64,000 bases of DNA from Psococerastis gibbosa. Taxonomy: Eukaryota > Arthropoda > Insecta > Psocodea > Psocidae. The position numbers and the translations under genes were made by a program. The notes under the pieces were generated by a model that saw only the letters and a list, made by a program, of their open reading frames with translations, was not told where the DNA came from and ran no database searches. This document shows positions 12,710 through 24,200 of the stretch, one piece after another. The first letter of the stretch is position 1, and each line of letters opens with the position of its first letter. The stretch spans positions 20,665,089 through 20,729,088 of the forward strand of contig OZ020488.1 in assembly GCA_963971405.1 (NCBI GenBank). Reading direction: 5' to 3'.

Positions 12710-14203
12710 TAAGTCTTGAATGTCAGCTACCACGTCACCGTTTTTTGTAAATAGCCCTAGCCGGTCGGTGGAATGGGCGCCTAAGTGAAAGCATTTTTAA
12801 TAGGTTTTCTACTACTATGTACAGTAAATTCTATATTGGTGTGTGCATATCGTTTCAAACGGGATAGGTTTGTACCTGTTACAAGCTATACAATTTTTAT
12901 TATTTTTGTAACTAAGGTCTACAAATAATTTTTAATGTACCATAGATTGACACAGAACGTTCGCTACCATTCAAAAATCTTAAACTGTATAGCTTACCAT
13001 AACTCGTCGCCTTTAAAGAAAATAAAAAAAGGGATGTGTGCTTGTAACCATACGATAGAAGTGAAACTTCACCAATAATTTAAGGGCCCGGTGAAAGAGG
13101 GCTGATCAGCCCGAGTCGAGAGGTAATCTATTAGTAAACGTTAATGGCAATGGTGTAATACTATTTAACAAAGGGTTAGTTGGACTCATTGCCTGTTGTG
13201 TTAATAGTCATTAGAGGCGTGGGCCTCATAGTCATCGAACAATGGGCCCCCTTCCCCTGGCAATGACATGCCGAATTTCACCGAAATCCATCCAGTTTGT
13301 GGAGTTACGTCACACACAAATTTCAAGGTCATTCCATAAGAAGTTTCACTTCAAAAAATCCGTGTATAGAAAATAATCATACTTTCTGGAGAACCGTATT
13401 ATCTTCGCTGTTGCAATATAAAACGCTCTCAATCATCATGCATTATGTCAGAACCATATGTGGCTCTCCTACAAAAGCTGTTTAAATCTTAAAACTATTT
13501 TACAATTTCTTCATCAAATAATTTTACACGCCAGAATTCACATGTCTAATTTAAAGATCAATTCAATAAAAATGGACTTCTTTGGTATAGGTCATAGGAT
13601 AATGCTTGCCCCCAACCAATCACAACGTTGGGATTTTATGTTATTTCGCTGTGGATTTCTATACGATAGAGGTTTATTTTGAACATATTGGCGGAAATAC
13701 CTAAATTTCACATAATTTCAGTTCTCCCCAGTGGCCACCCTGCTACATAATTCGATGTTTTCAGCTTCGCATCATTTATGTGAACATAGATATTTCTGAC
13801 TGAGTAGTCTCTATCACTGTCTAGAAACCGAGTAGTAGATTAAATTCTGTACCTGCACTGTTATGTTTGGAATTATTAACGAATTGATAAATTTATCCTG
13901 ACAAGTTAGAACGATGGAAGCTCCGCTGAAGTTGATACATAGGGAAAAGTGCCAACAAGAAGTCGGGATTTAATGTTGGCAAAGATAATTTTTAATTGTT
14001 TAATGTTTGTAAAATATATCAAAGATTGATTATATTATATCTTCTATATTATCAGTTTCATAATTTTCTGGTCATAACACTCAAGTGTTTTGACTTCATG
14101 TATCATGTTAAATGCTCGCTCATCCTTTTACGATTCCTAAGAGTTATAAAGAAAAGAAAAGAGCATTTAAAAGTTTTCATATGTCACTAGCACTATTAAA
14201 AAT

Positions 14204-14384
14204 GTGACGAAGCCGTAGAATCCGGGATGATAGGCCATGGTCGTTCTGAAAGCTGAGTTGCTGCTGAGCCTCCGACGTACAATCTTAGAAGTGAAGATGT
14301 CAACCGCAGATATTGACGACACGTTTGGAAGTACGCTTTCAGAACGACCACGGCCTATCATACCGAATTCTACTGCTTCGTCAC
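14204..14384. mobile_element. short palindromic element
   Basis: About 50-bp arms begin GTGACGAAGCCGTAGAAT at 14204 and end in their mirror at 14384, enclosing about 80 bp. The arms also share TGATAGGCC and GGTCGTTCTGAAAGC. It is non-coding and the class is uncertain. It lies about 240 bp beyond the proposed CNOT1 polyadenylation signal. Confidence 0.7.
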
Positions 14385-14619
14385 GTAACTCCGGCCGTGA
14401 AAGCCCTTATTATACTATTTAAAATATTAGCATAATTTGGTAAAGTTCAGATTTCCTTCTTTTTCGCATTATTTGGGTGAAATTACGGCTCATAACATGT
14501 GTAGAGTCCTTGGTCTAATAAAATAATAAAAAAACAAATTAATCCAATTCTAAAGCATCACTGTATATTCAATTTCTGCTCTAAATTATATCTACATAAG
14601 AATTTAACACACAATGGCA

Positions 14620-14625
14620 TTTATT
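14620..14625 (-). promoter_or_regulatory. possible polyadenylation signal of CNOT1
   Basis: The minus strand reads AATAAA here, about 620 bases after the CNOT1 stop at 15244-15246. It is a fair candidate, but the region is AT-rich and chance matches are expected. Confidence 0.35.
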
Positions 14626-15243
14626 TACAAGTCTATCACTAACAATCAAACTGTCCCAAAATCGTTACCAGGAGAAAATTAATCAATCAAATTAGCAAGG
14701 TCATCTGTTTTTGAATAACTCATAACATATCGTCATTTACAATAATAAGGGCAAACTAAGCATGTAAGTAAATAGCTAAACATGACAATAAAATTTAACA
14801 ATTCAAAAGCAATGAAAAGTCTTCTCCAATAAGATAGCCTAAATTTTATAAGCACCACTAAAAGTACCAATCTCAGCAATTCAAAAACAGAAGACTCGGC
14901 GTAAGGCAATGGTCACTAAAACCTTTTCTTAGAGATCCAACTTATTGTGTAATATAATAATGTACATTACATTATGTTCAAAACAATGTCATCCATCATG
15001 AGCACCCGTGCCTCTATCCGCTGATTAGACGGAGGATTATAAATGAACTGGAGACGCGACAACTATGGTTCTACCCCATGAGGTCACTGGGATCTCTGCT
15101 GTCCAAGTAGACTTGTTGCAAATGGGGAGAATGCTCGGGAAGGACGAAAATGTACTGTGCATATATAAAATTAAACTTACCTATTTTACAAGAGTCAATT
15201 GTAATAGCTTCACAATAAAAATTTAACATCTAAAATTCCGGTT

Positions 15244-18200
15244 TTAAACAGCCAGTGGCTCCCCGGTTTCGCTGTCATTTTGCTGGTTGACCTGCTTGGA
15301 TACCATGCAGGAGCGCGCCACAGACTCGAACAACCTGAAAATAATTATTTTACTAATTAAGCTTACTTACATGATTGGCACTGAGAAATTTTACACCAGG
15401 AAGCTAACATCAATGTTTTTAAGTAAAGTTATAAGCCGATTACGATCTTCCGTTAAGGCTGTTGTTTTGTCAACATCATCGTTTGGAGTATGGCAGTGAA
15501 AGTTGAAGTACATATTCACGTATTTCATATTCACAGTATTGTATAGTATATATTAAAGAACTAGCGATTTTTGCTCCCAAATAACAAAAATACTTAATGT
15601 ACAACTTTCGTATAGGAAAATGCATGCGCACAACCAATCAGACCACAGCTCAACCGTGCCCAAGCAATAGTTTGACGTCCTTTATCTAATGATTTCTATT
15701 TAGTCCATTGCGATCGTGACGAAAGCCACAATGTTTAAAATTTAAATAATGGTCCTTAAAACATTGCATTGCATTATGAGAAAATGGCAATCACATCAGG
15801 CCCTCCATGATTTTTCCCAGGCTACCTGCCATGGGCCGTGCCCACCACCCTTAGAAATGTCTCAGTATTCCTTACTGAGACATTTTTAAGCGGTGGTGGA
15901 AACGGCCCCAAAACGTACCTTGCCGTGTCGCAAACACGGCGGAAGCTGTTTACTTATTTATCAACTGCAACGGTAGAAACTTAAGTCTAGGACAATGCTT
16001 CCGCCGAATCATTCAAAACTTTGGGATTTGGACGTCCGTTTTCTATGCATTCTAAGATCTCCGATGCCTTCCTGAATGACGAACGTGACATTGTTTAAAT
16101 AATGGTACTTAAAACACTGCACTGCATTATGAGAAAAGGGTTATCACATCAGTCGCTTAAAACCTACTAAGTTGTACCTTGCCGTGCCGCAAACACGGCG
16201 GAAGCTGTTAACTTATCAAATGCAACGGTAGATACGTAACCTGGCAGTTTCGACATGTATTTACGCACGTCTCGGTGTTTTCTTATTTTGGTAAGAAAGT
16301 GAACATTGAAGTTTGGAATTTACTATACTAGAGACCAACTCGACATGTTTTCATTAGACATTAGGTCATGTGAGGAGTCATAAATGCACATGACATACGA
16401 ATACACAATACAATAGAATAGGTCAAAATTTGAACTCATAGTGAAGATAGAAAAAGTAATTACCATGGCAATGCCCGCTTTGGTCACGTGGTTTATTCCA
16501 TCTGTCAATAATCCGTCATTTGTGCAATTGTTGTGATGTTTGTTTTAAGGAGACTGTTATGTAGATCCTTAACTTATCTCTATATAAAAAAATGAATCCC
16601 TATTTCCCTTGGTCACGCCATCACGCGTAAACGGCTGGACCGATTTCACAATTTTTTTTGTTGTGTTTGTTATTGTCAGAAGAAGGTTCTTATGACAGAA
16701 AAAAATTTAAAAAATTGCGCGGAAAATTAGAAAACTGGAAATTGCGTAATGCCCAATGGTGCGAGGCCCCGAAAGGGCGAGCTTCCGCCTGCCGCAAGCG
16801 CAAGGGGGGGGGGGGGGCGGGGCCGCGTAGCGGTCCCAAGCCCCGATTGTCTATTATAAATTAAGTTATAATATGGTAGAGACTTATTATTGATGCACAA
16901 ATGACGGATTATTGACCGATGGAATAGCCGGCTTAGGATTTAATTCAGGAAATAACCATACATTTACAATGAATGCGTCGATTCAATGTTTCCTATGTAT
17001 ATCGAGCTTGCAATTATGTACTTACTTTTCGATTTCTGGAGCACAGCGAACAAACTCGTGGGTCCAAAATTTGTATATTGGATTTTTGATGAGCTCAATG
17101 AAGGTAATGAGCAGTCCCCAAGGATGAGGTCTGTTGACAATCAATCTCTCCAGCAGCACCCTTGTAATTTGCTCCTGGATTGACTCTGTGTTCGACTCGG
17201 AGAAGAGAGACAGCAACAGGCAGCTGAAGTAGTGAGTATGGCTATTGGGATACCGCAGTTGGTTGGCTATCGCATTTAAAAATAAGTACCGGCCTGAAAC
17301 AAATGGAAACTTAACAGAATGCTATCCATAAATGCCTATGCCCTTGCTCAACGCTACACCGGAAGGAAGACTGCACTCTTCACTCAGGACAACCTGGGGA
17401 AACAACTCATTAACTAAAAATCGAAACAAGTTAATAGTGTAAGCAATGTGGCAGGAGTGCCACGTTTTAAAACGAAGTGGAAGGACTCCGTTCTTGTGTC
17501 ATGTTTGTTTATACAGTATAAATTATGGCGGTGGCTGACATTCCAATCGATCGCTGCGCCGCTTTAACATTACCAGTTCAACTCGGTTTAACCAACTCTG
17601 AAGTACGTTTAGCTAGTATGCTGGTTAGCTTAGTTTTCTACTTCCACGAGTAACTCGATATCTTCAATACTGGGAGTACCCCTACTGTCAGTTGGTAGGT
17701 TTGACTGGTTCGACAGACGCAAACTGCAACCTAAAATTTCCCTTTTTTCTATTAATATGCGGGCATACAGCCACAAGTAGAATACAAAAGTATCCCGAAG
17801 CAATAAGCATAGAATGGAAATAAATAACGAAGAGCAATCTCGGAAACACGAGCGGCTGAGTTTAATTTCGTCAAAAACAGAGAGATTATTACTTTACTTC
17901 AGTAAAAATCACAGCCTCGTTTCGCAGAAATAGTCGTCCTGTCTCGCAAAATTACAAAAGGCTGTCCCAATTTTAGCATTTACCTTCAGTGTCTAAGTCA
18001 ACGCCTAGGTTCTGAAAGATATCCATATGAGCAGAACTGGCGATGGTGGACATATTAGGTGAAAGTCCTTTGCCGCGGATGTACTGAATTGCTTGATTAC
18101 CGACATACAGGACTAGGGCGTTCATCAACTGCGTATTGTAATTCATGCCAGCTTCACACGCAACCTGCAAAAAGAAACGCTCTAACTTTAACGACTATTC

Positions 18201-21200
18201 GCGAAGGGTACATACTATGGTGGTATCAGCTTATGTAATTTGACAGACATAATTTTGTAGTACAACCAACTAAATATTGTAGAAGTGCAGTCTCAAAATG
18301 TCCTGCAGCCTTGTTTGATCCTAGTTATACAAAGCACATTTTTACTAATTCTGTCCTTTATAGTTCGTCATTGATATGGAAATACACAATAAAACAAGTT
18401 TGGAAAGATCGCAGTCTTAGGGACTCGGGACACGATGCGTTTTTCCCAAGCGTTCAGGAAAAAAGTTGCGTTTTAACGTGCATATACACGGCATCCAGTG
18501 AGAAAACGCACCGGTAAAACGCTGGACGCGCTATTTGGAATTCGAAATGAACCGATTTCTTGGAGCATGCGTTTTCTTTTCAGTTAGGCGGGCAACATGA
18601 CAAACACAAAATCCCTGTCTATTTTGCTATTTTTGCTAATAAAAATGTCTGCTTCCACGATTTGTTTACTATCAAAAGAGACAAAATGGCGGAGCAACTA
18701 CAAGAAATTTTGTCTGAATTTTTATTATGCGTTTGAGTCATTTCCGTGCCTCAGGCACACGAAACATTCCAATTATTTTAACAAAATTATGAAAAATTAC
18801 TTGGCATTAACTGTAGCTCCTTAATAAGTTTAACATGGGAGTAATCGTACCGATTTAGTAAAAATCGTGATTTAACTTATTGCCTATCATGTCGTTGCTC
18901 CTCTTCGAGCTTCATCTGTAGAATTAGGAGCATTGCAGCAAATATAGTCTTTTTTCTTCTTCCTTTTGGTCTAGGCATGTTAAAAAATTAGTTTTGCATT
19001 GTATTTTTAAGCAAAAATAGCAATAAACAAAAATGGCGGACCAACTATTTAACTTCGGGAAAAACGCATCGTGTATTGTACCCTTCACTGCGTTAAAACT
19101 GTACGTTTTGACCTTGGTAAAGCGCACCTAGAACGCTTGGGAAAAACGCATCGTGTCCAGAGAGCCTTAGAAAGGTGCATAGTCTATCCTATAGATTTTT
19201 TAATCTCAATGACCACTAGACTGCAAACACAAACAAAAAAAATGTTATTCTAATAAACATCATGCTACCTGAAGATTGCTGCGAAGTTCAGACAAAAATG
19301 TGACAGGGCTCCGCTGCTGCAAATACGAGTCAAGGTCTTTGCGAAAAGTAGGCGGAGTGATCATCGCGGCGACGTTTGCAACAATACGAGGTGGCGAAGC
19401 GATCTCTTGCAAGATGTCTACTTTCAAGTTTGGTGTGAAGGGGTCAGGCAAGCGCATGTTACGAGGAAACGCAGATAGAATCAAATTCCGCATCTGCAAA
19501 CATTATATCATTGTTAAACAGAAAGTATAAATATTTTATATAGCAATAAACCTAATTTACGAATAGTTCAACGATGAAATCATGATGGGCATCCGCAGCT
19601 CAGCCAATCCACGATTCGGCAGTTGTGACCAAGATGGAGGTTCATCAGCCGAACATGGTGAAAATTAAAGTAGTAAGATCGCCAGGGACCCAAGGTCCAG
19701 TGGGCAGCACTTCTGCACCTGGGATTTTCCAATATTTTGTTTTCTTGTGTTGCAACCCTGCAACTCGGTCACATTTCCCCCAACGTTTCACCGCCATCGG
19801 CCGTACATAGCTTAAGGTTAGGCACCATATACTCTATTTTATTGTCGTAAGGGACAAACTTCATTTATGACCAACCTGAATGCAATTTGAAGGGATGACA
19901 TCACAAAACCCGTAATGGTAATCACACAGGAACTCAGGGAAGTCGTGCAGCAAGACAAGAAGGACTCGCAGAGTGCCACGGTACAAAACAGCCACTGGCT
20001 TAGGAAGATCAGTGTTTCGCAGGAAAGGGGCGAGGAACTTGAACAGCGCAGTTAGTAGCTGTGAATACATGGGCCAGCCCTGAAAAATTAACCAATAATA
20101 AGTAATGATGCTGCATCTTAATAGGCCTAGCCGAAAATTATTTGGAGTTCTCATAACAGTGCCAGAACCGCATTAGAGCCCTAAGTGCTTAGTGCTGTAA
20201 ATCATATCTGTACTTAGCATACGGGTGATTTAAGGCACTCCCTATATCCACAGAAGACAATAAATAAGCGAATCTTTTCCAAAAAATTAAATACTTAAAT
20301 AAAAATTATCTTAGGCTGTACAAGTGCTTTAAAACAATCCAGATATTATACAATACAATACATAACTTTGTTTTAACCAGAGCATTTAATTTTTGTTATT
20401 AAAAACTAATCAAATCAAAAAAAAATTCAATAACCTTTCAAGGCGAAGCTGATAGTATTATAACCATTGTATTATTATAAGATAATTTTGTATAAAAATA
20501 AAATTGATGCTCACTCTTCCTACCTTCTGCTGGGCAGTAAGTGCCATGATGCGCGTGAGGAAAGCTCTATGGGATATCAATTCAAGCCAGGCGTAGGCAA
20601 ATTTTGGCGCCTTTGTAGGTCTTATCAAATACAGAACATGGCAGAAGGACGTCAAAATCTGTAAAAAAACAACATTAAGTGTAAGAGACAGATTTTAAAA
20701 TATTTTGTAACAAGTCATGTATTTTTGACGAAATTAATTAATATCTCCATCCACAGCCGCAAAGATATGAAAGTGGGTCAGATAAAAAATTAATAAAAAA
20801 ATTCATTGTTCTTATTCTAAAAGCTGTCTATATCTCTACGAATTTACTACTATTCCATAAAATTGGTTTAATGCCCCTTATCGGGGTTTTCTGAAGTAAG
20901 AATACTTCAGGTGATAAAATGCAAACTTCCTGCGAATGTCCGTAGCTTTTATGAAGTTTTTGTAGATAAAAATACAGGCTTTCCGTCACATCTTATTCCA
21001 CCCTTTGCGACTAACATTAACTGAAAAATGATTTTTGTAAGTCTTTGATCGTCCACCATCTTGAAACCAAATATCTATGATATTTGTGTATACATACGAT
21101 AATGGTAATTAATACTTTTTACGACAAGTCAACGATTTCTAGATGTGTGTGAAATTAATCTGATATAATGGCACAAAAGTTTATAGTCGAGTACATAGCG

Positions 21201-24200
21201 TTTAAAAGGGGGGAAAGCGGGGTCGGCCCTTATAGTGCAATATGTTATCATTTATAAGGGAAGGAGAAACCGTCGCCCCGCGAATTGGGGTCGATGCTTT
21301 TATGAAATCACCCTACACCAGATCTGTCGGAGCCGAAGGGAATTTTTTCTATTCAGTTTCTGCCAATAAATCTAACAACCCATTGATCTGATCGGAACCT
21401 TCTTTGGCCTGGCCTTATTTAACTAAGGGTGTGAAATTGGCTCAAAATTATATTTTGACATTCACTTTGGTTTTGAGCTAACAAAAGCTGGGATAATAAA
21501 ACTAATAATATTGAATTACTTGAAAGTTAATGGGCTCAAGAAAGGCCTCCGGTTGGTTGAGTTCAACGAATAGCATGATGTAGAGACGTTCGTACGGCAT
21601 TTGGTTGAACTCATTACTGCGATTGTCATGTTCAAACACCAAAAGCCCCGTGATAATTCCCAATGTTTTGTTTAGAAGAGTCAATTTCGATGATACGCTT
21701 GTCTGATCTCCGGTATGCTTAAATAGCAGGTAGATGAGCCGAACGAACGCGTCCAGCGTGTGGTAGCATTTGAGACGCGCTGCTTGATGTTCAGGAGAAG
21801 CCCGCGAACAAGTTTGAATGCAAAGCTCAGCTGAAATTCTCAGGAATTTGGCTACGAGATCGTCTGACTTGAGGATACCATGGAAGTTCATCTGGTAACA
21901 GAAAACAATTACATGAGGTATTACTCAACATTAAAACCTAAATAGGCAGAACGCTGCCATTTCAAACATTAAAACACAACCCAGAGAAGATTTTTTCAAC
22001 GCACTTCGTATACTTGTACTACATATTGCAGTATGATATGATGTATATAACACTGGCATTTAACTAACTTTGGTTCAAGAGGTTCAACCTCCTCGTTATA
22101 TCCTCCAATTTCGGTTACTTGCACTACCTCTGTTTCATAATAAGCGAGCCACTAGCGTTTTCTGTAAAACTTATTGACGCTTACTTTTCTTTTCAATTTT
22201 TTTTATTTCACATTGTAAATGTATATGCAGTTGTTTACATCAACTACACAATCCATGGGAAGGATTCTGTTCGTGATTTTGATGACAATACATCTATGAA
22301 TGTTAATTCTAAAAAAACAAGGAAGATTAGTTTAGAAGAAAATTGACAGAAAATAAAAAAAATATTGCTAATATTACATTAGAAATAGTTTCTAATGGCT
22401 CACATATAATGAAACAGAGGTAGAATTTTTTTTTGTGTAGGATCGATTGCTGGTTTTGTACAGTATTTAAAAGTTTTGGCATCCGCATACGAGTACAGTG
22501 TAGTATGAACAAGCTTACCTGGTGAACAAGATAGTTGAAAGTTTTTGATTGTTCGCGGTTATTAACTGTAAATGCGGTCACCCATTCTCGTAACAGGAAC
22601 TCAGTCTTTTCAGGCAACGAATCTTCAAAATCTCGAGACTGAAACAAATTTAAATGAAAAGTCAAGGAATTGATGGCTGGCCATTGCTAAACTATTTCCT
22701 AACTTATTCCAAATACCTGAGGCACTGCCGAAAATCCAATATTGAGTAAGATGAGTAAGTCATACATACAAAACGTACTGGGGTTGATAGGAAATAAATA
22801 ATAAATGGAGATAAGTACTTACTCGAGCTTGTAAAATGCCAGAATGAATGAAACTGATTGGTCCAGCTGAAGGCATGTCTGTGAGAGCAGTGGGGTCTTG
22901 AGCGGCTCGCAGCATCTCCAAAACACTCCCAAGACTGATAAAAGAAACAGTCAAGTAAATTAATAAAAGTCCGCTTATTTCTTTAGCGTAAACAATCATA
23001 TTGGAAATTTTTGATGAGAGACAATAACGAAAGGTTAGGAGAGAAACATACCCAGGATGGGCTTCTCTTGATAAGTTGTGAATACTAGTAAGGACATTGA
23101 CTGTGTGCTGCAGGTCACCCTCACTCACAAGTGAATTCATTCTTTCGTCGATGAGGTATGTTTGAACTAATTGTATAGCAAACATCAGTGCATGGTAATT
23201 AACAGCAGTTTCAAGGGATTGCGCCAAAAATGTGTCATACCTGGAAAATAATTTATCATTAAAATAAAGTCAAGTAGGCAAACAACTGACGTTTTTCGAG
23301 TTGCGACATTCTATTAGTTTTTTACGATGAGTAAATGAAAAATTATGGAGAATTAGTAAATTACCAATCGTATATATAGTACTTCAAGCTGAAACAAATG
23401 TCTTTTAACTTACTGTGACATGGAGACAAGACCCGATCTAACAAGGCAATCGAACGCTTCAAGATTGTATCGGATTTCTTCTCGGGCTTCTGCTAGACAG
23501 CACGTGACATTCTTGATGGTCCATTGAGCGCCGAAGCTTCTCGACTCTTGGAAGGTCTTGAGAACGCGAAGATGGGCATCACGATACCGAATCATCATCT
23601 CAGGGTCTTCTCTTGGTGAAATCCCCTCCAACAATCCTTCAACAGCCTGAAACCATAAGTCTTATTATTGGCTTTCGTACGGTGTCACGGTGAATCCAAT
23701 AATTTAACGATAGCCCATATCAACCTTAAATTGACAAAATATCGGCATACAATATTCATAACTAAGTTGAACGCACCTTTTGCACAACGGTCACTGCCGA
23801 TGTAGGAACACGAGAGCGACGCGCGTGGTTGGCAGTTTCCCGCAGGGAGTGCAGTGCGACCAAACGGGGATTAGAGCCGGGCAGTAGACCGCTACTAAGT
23901 GCCGCCTGTAGATACATCTCCACGTCGGTGACGAGTTTATCAAAGAGTGCGCCAGTGTCATCTTCAGGGGTGAACGGGGTAACACTTGAAAAAACGCTAC
24001 TAGGCAGCGCTTCCTGGAACACAAAATAACAATCATTACGGGTCTTCACGGTGTTGGTGTTATCAATTTAGATGTGCTATCCAAGTTAACACACGATCGT
24101 GAGTGTACCTCGGGAGTGAGTTATCATGCTGTATTTAACAGGGTAAACAACGTGGTAGTAGTCAGACGTTCGTGGCACGGTTTTAAAGAAAGTGGCAGAA

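Larger units (their letters stand above)
11685..12781. mobile_element. palindromic MITE, outer layer of a three-level nest
   Basis: The left arm starts GGCGCCCATTCCACCGACCG and the right arm ends in its mirror at 12781. The arms are about 70 bp long. Exact TAA duplications lie at 11682-11684 and 12782-12784, as in PIF/Harbinger elements. Its loop was split by a second element at 11756-12709. There is no coding capacity. Confidence 0.85.
10676..14595. other. intergenic stretch between the converging BTB gene and CNOT1
   Basis: No gene is recognised. The stretch contains a dispersed repeat related to 19578-19860 (about 10880-11160), a three-level nest of palindromic elements (11685-12781), and a short palindromic element (14204-14384). 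The short open frames here show no recognisable domain. Confidence 0.5.

Noticed and set aside
14237-14422. Open frame with a plausible-looking Ser/Arg-rich end
   Set aside because: Most of it is the arms and loop of the palindromic element at 14204-14384; no family resemblance.
16658-16864. Short plus-strand open frame
   Set aside because: It lies within the Helitron-like insert and a G-run, starts inside its AT-rich left part, and shows no domain.
22119-22346. Hydrophobic plus-strand open frame
   Set aside because: It is contained in the TIR element at 22124-22423 and its sequence reflects AT-rich composition.
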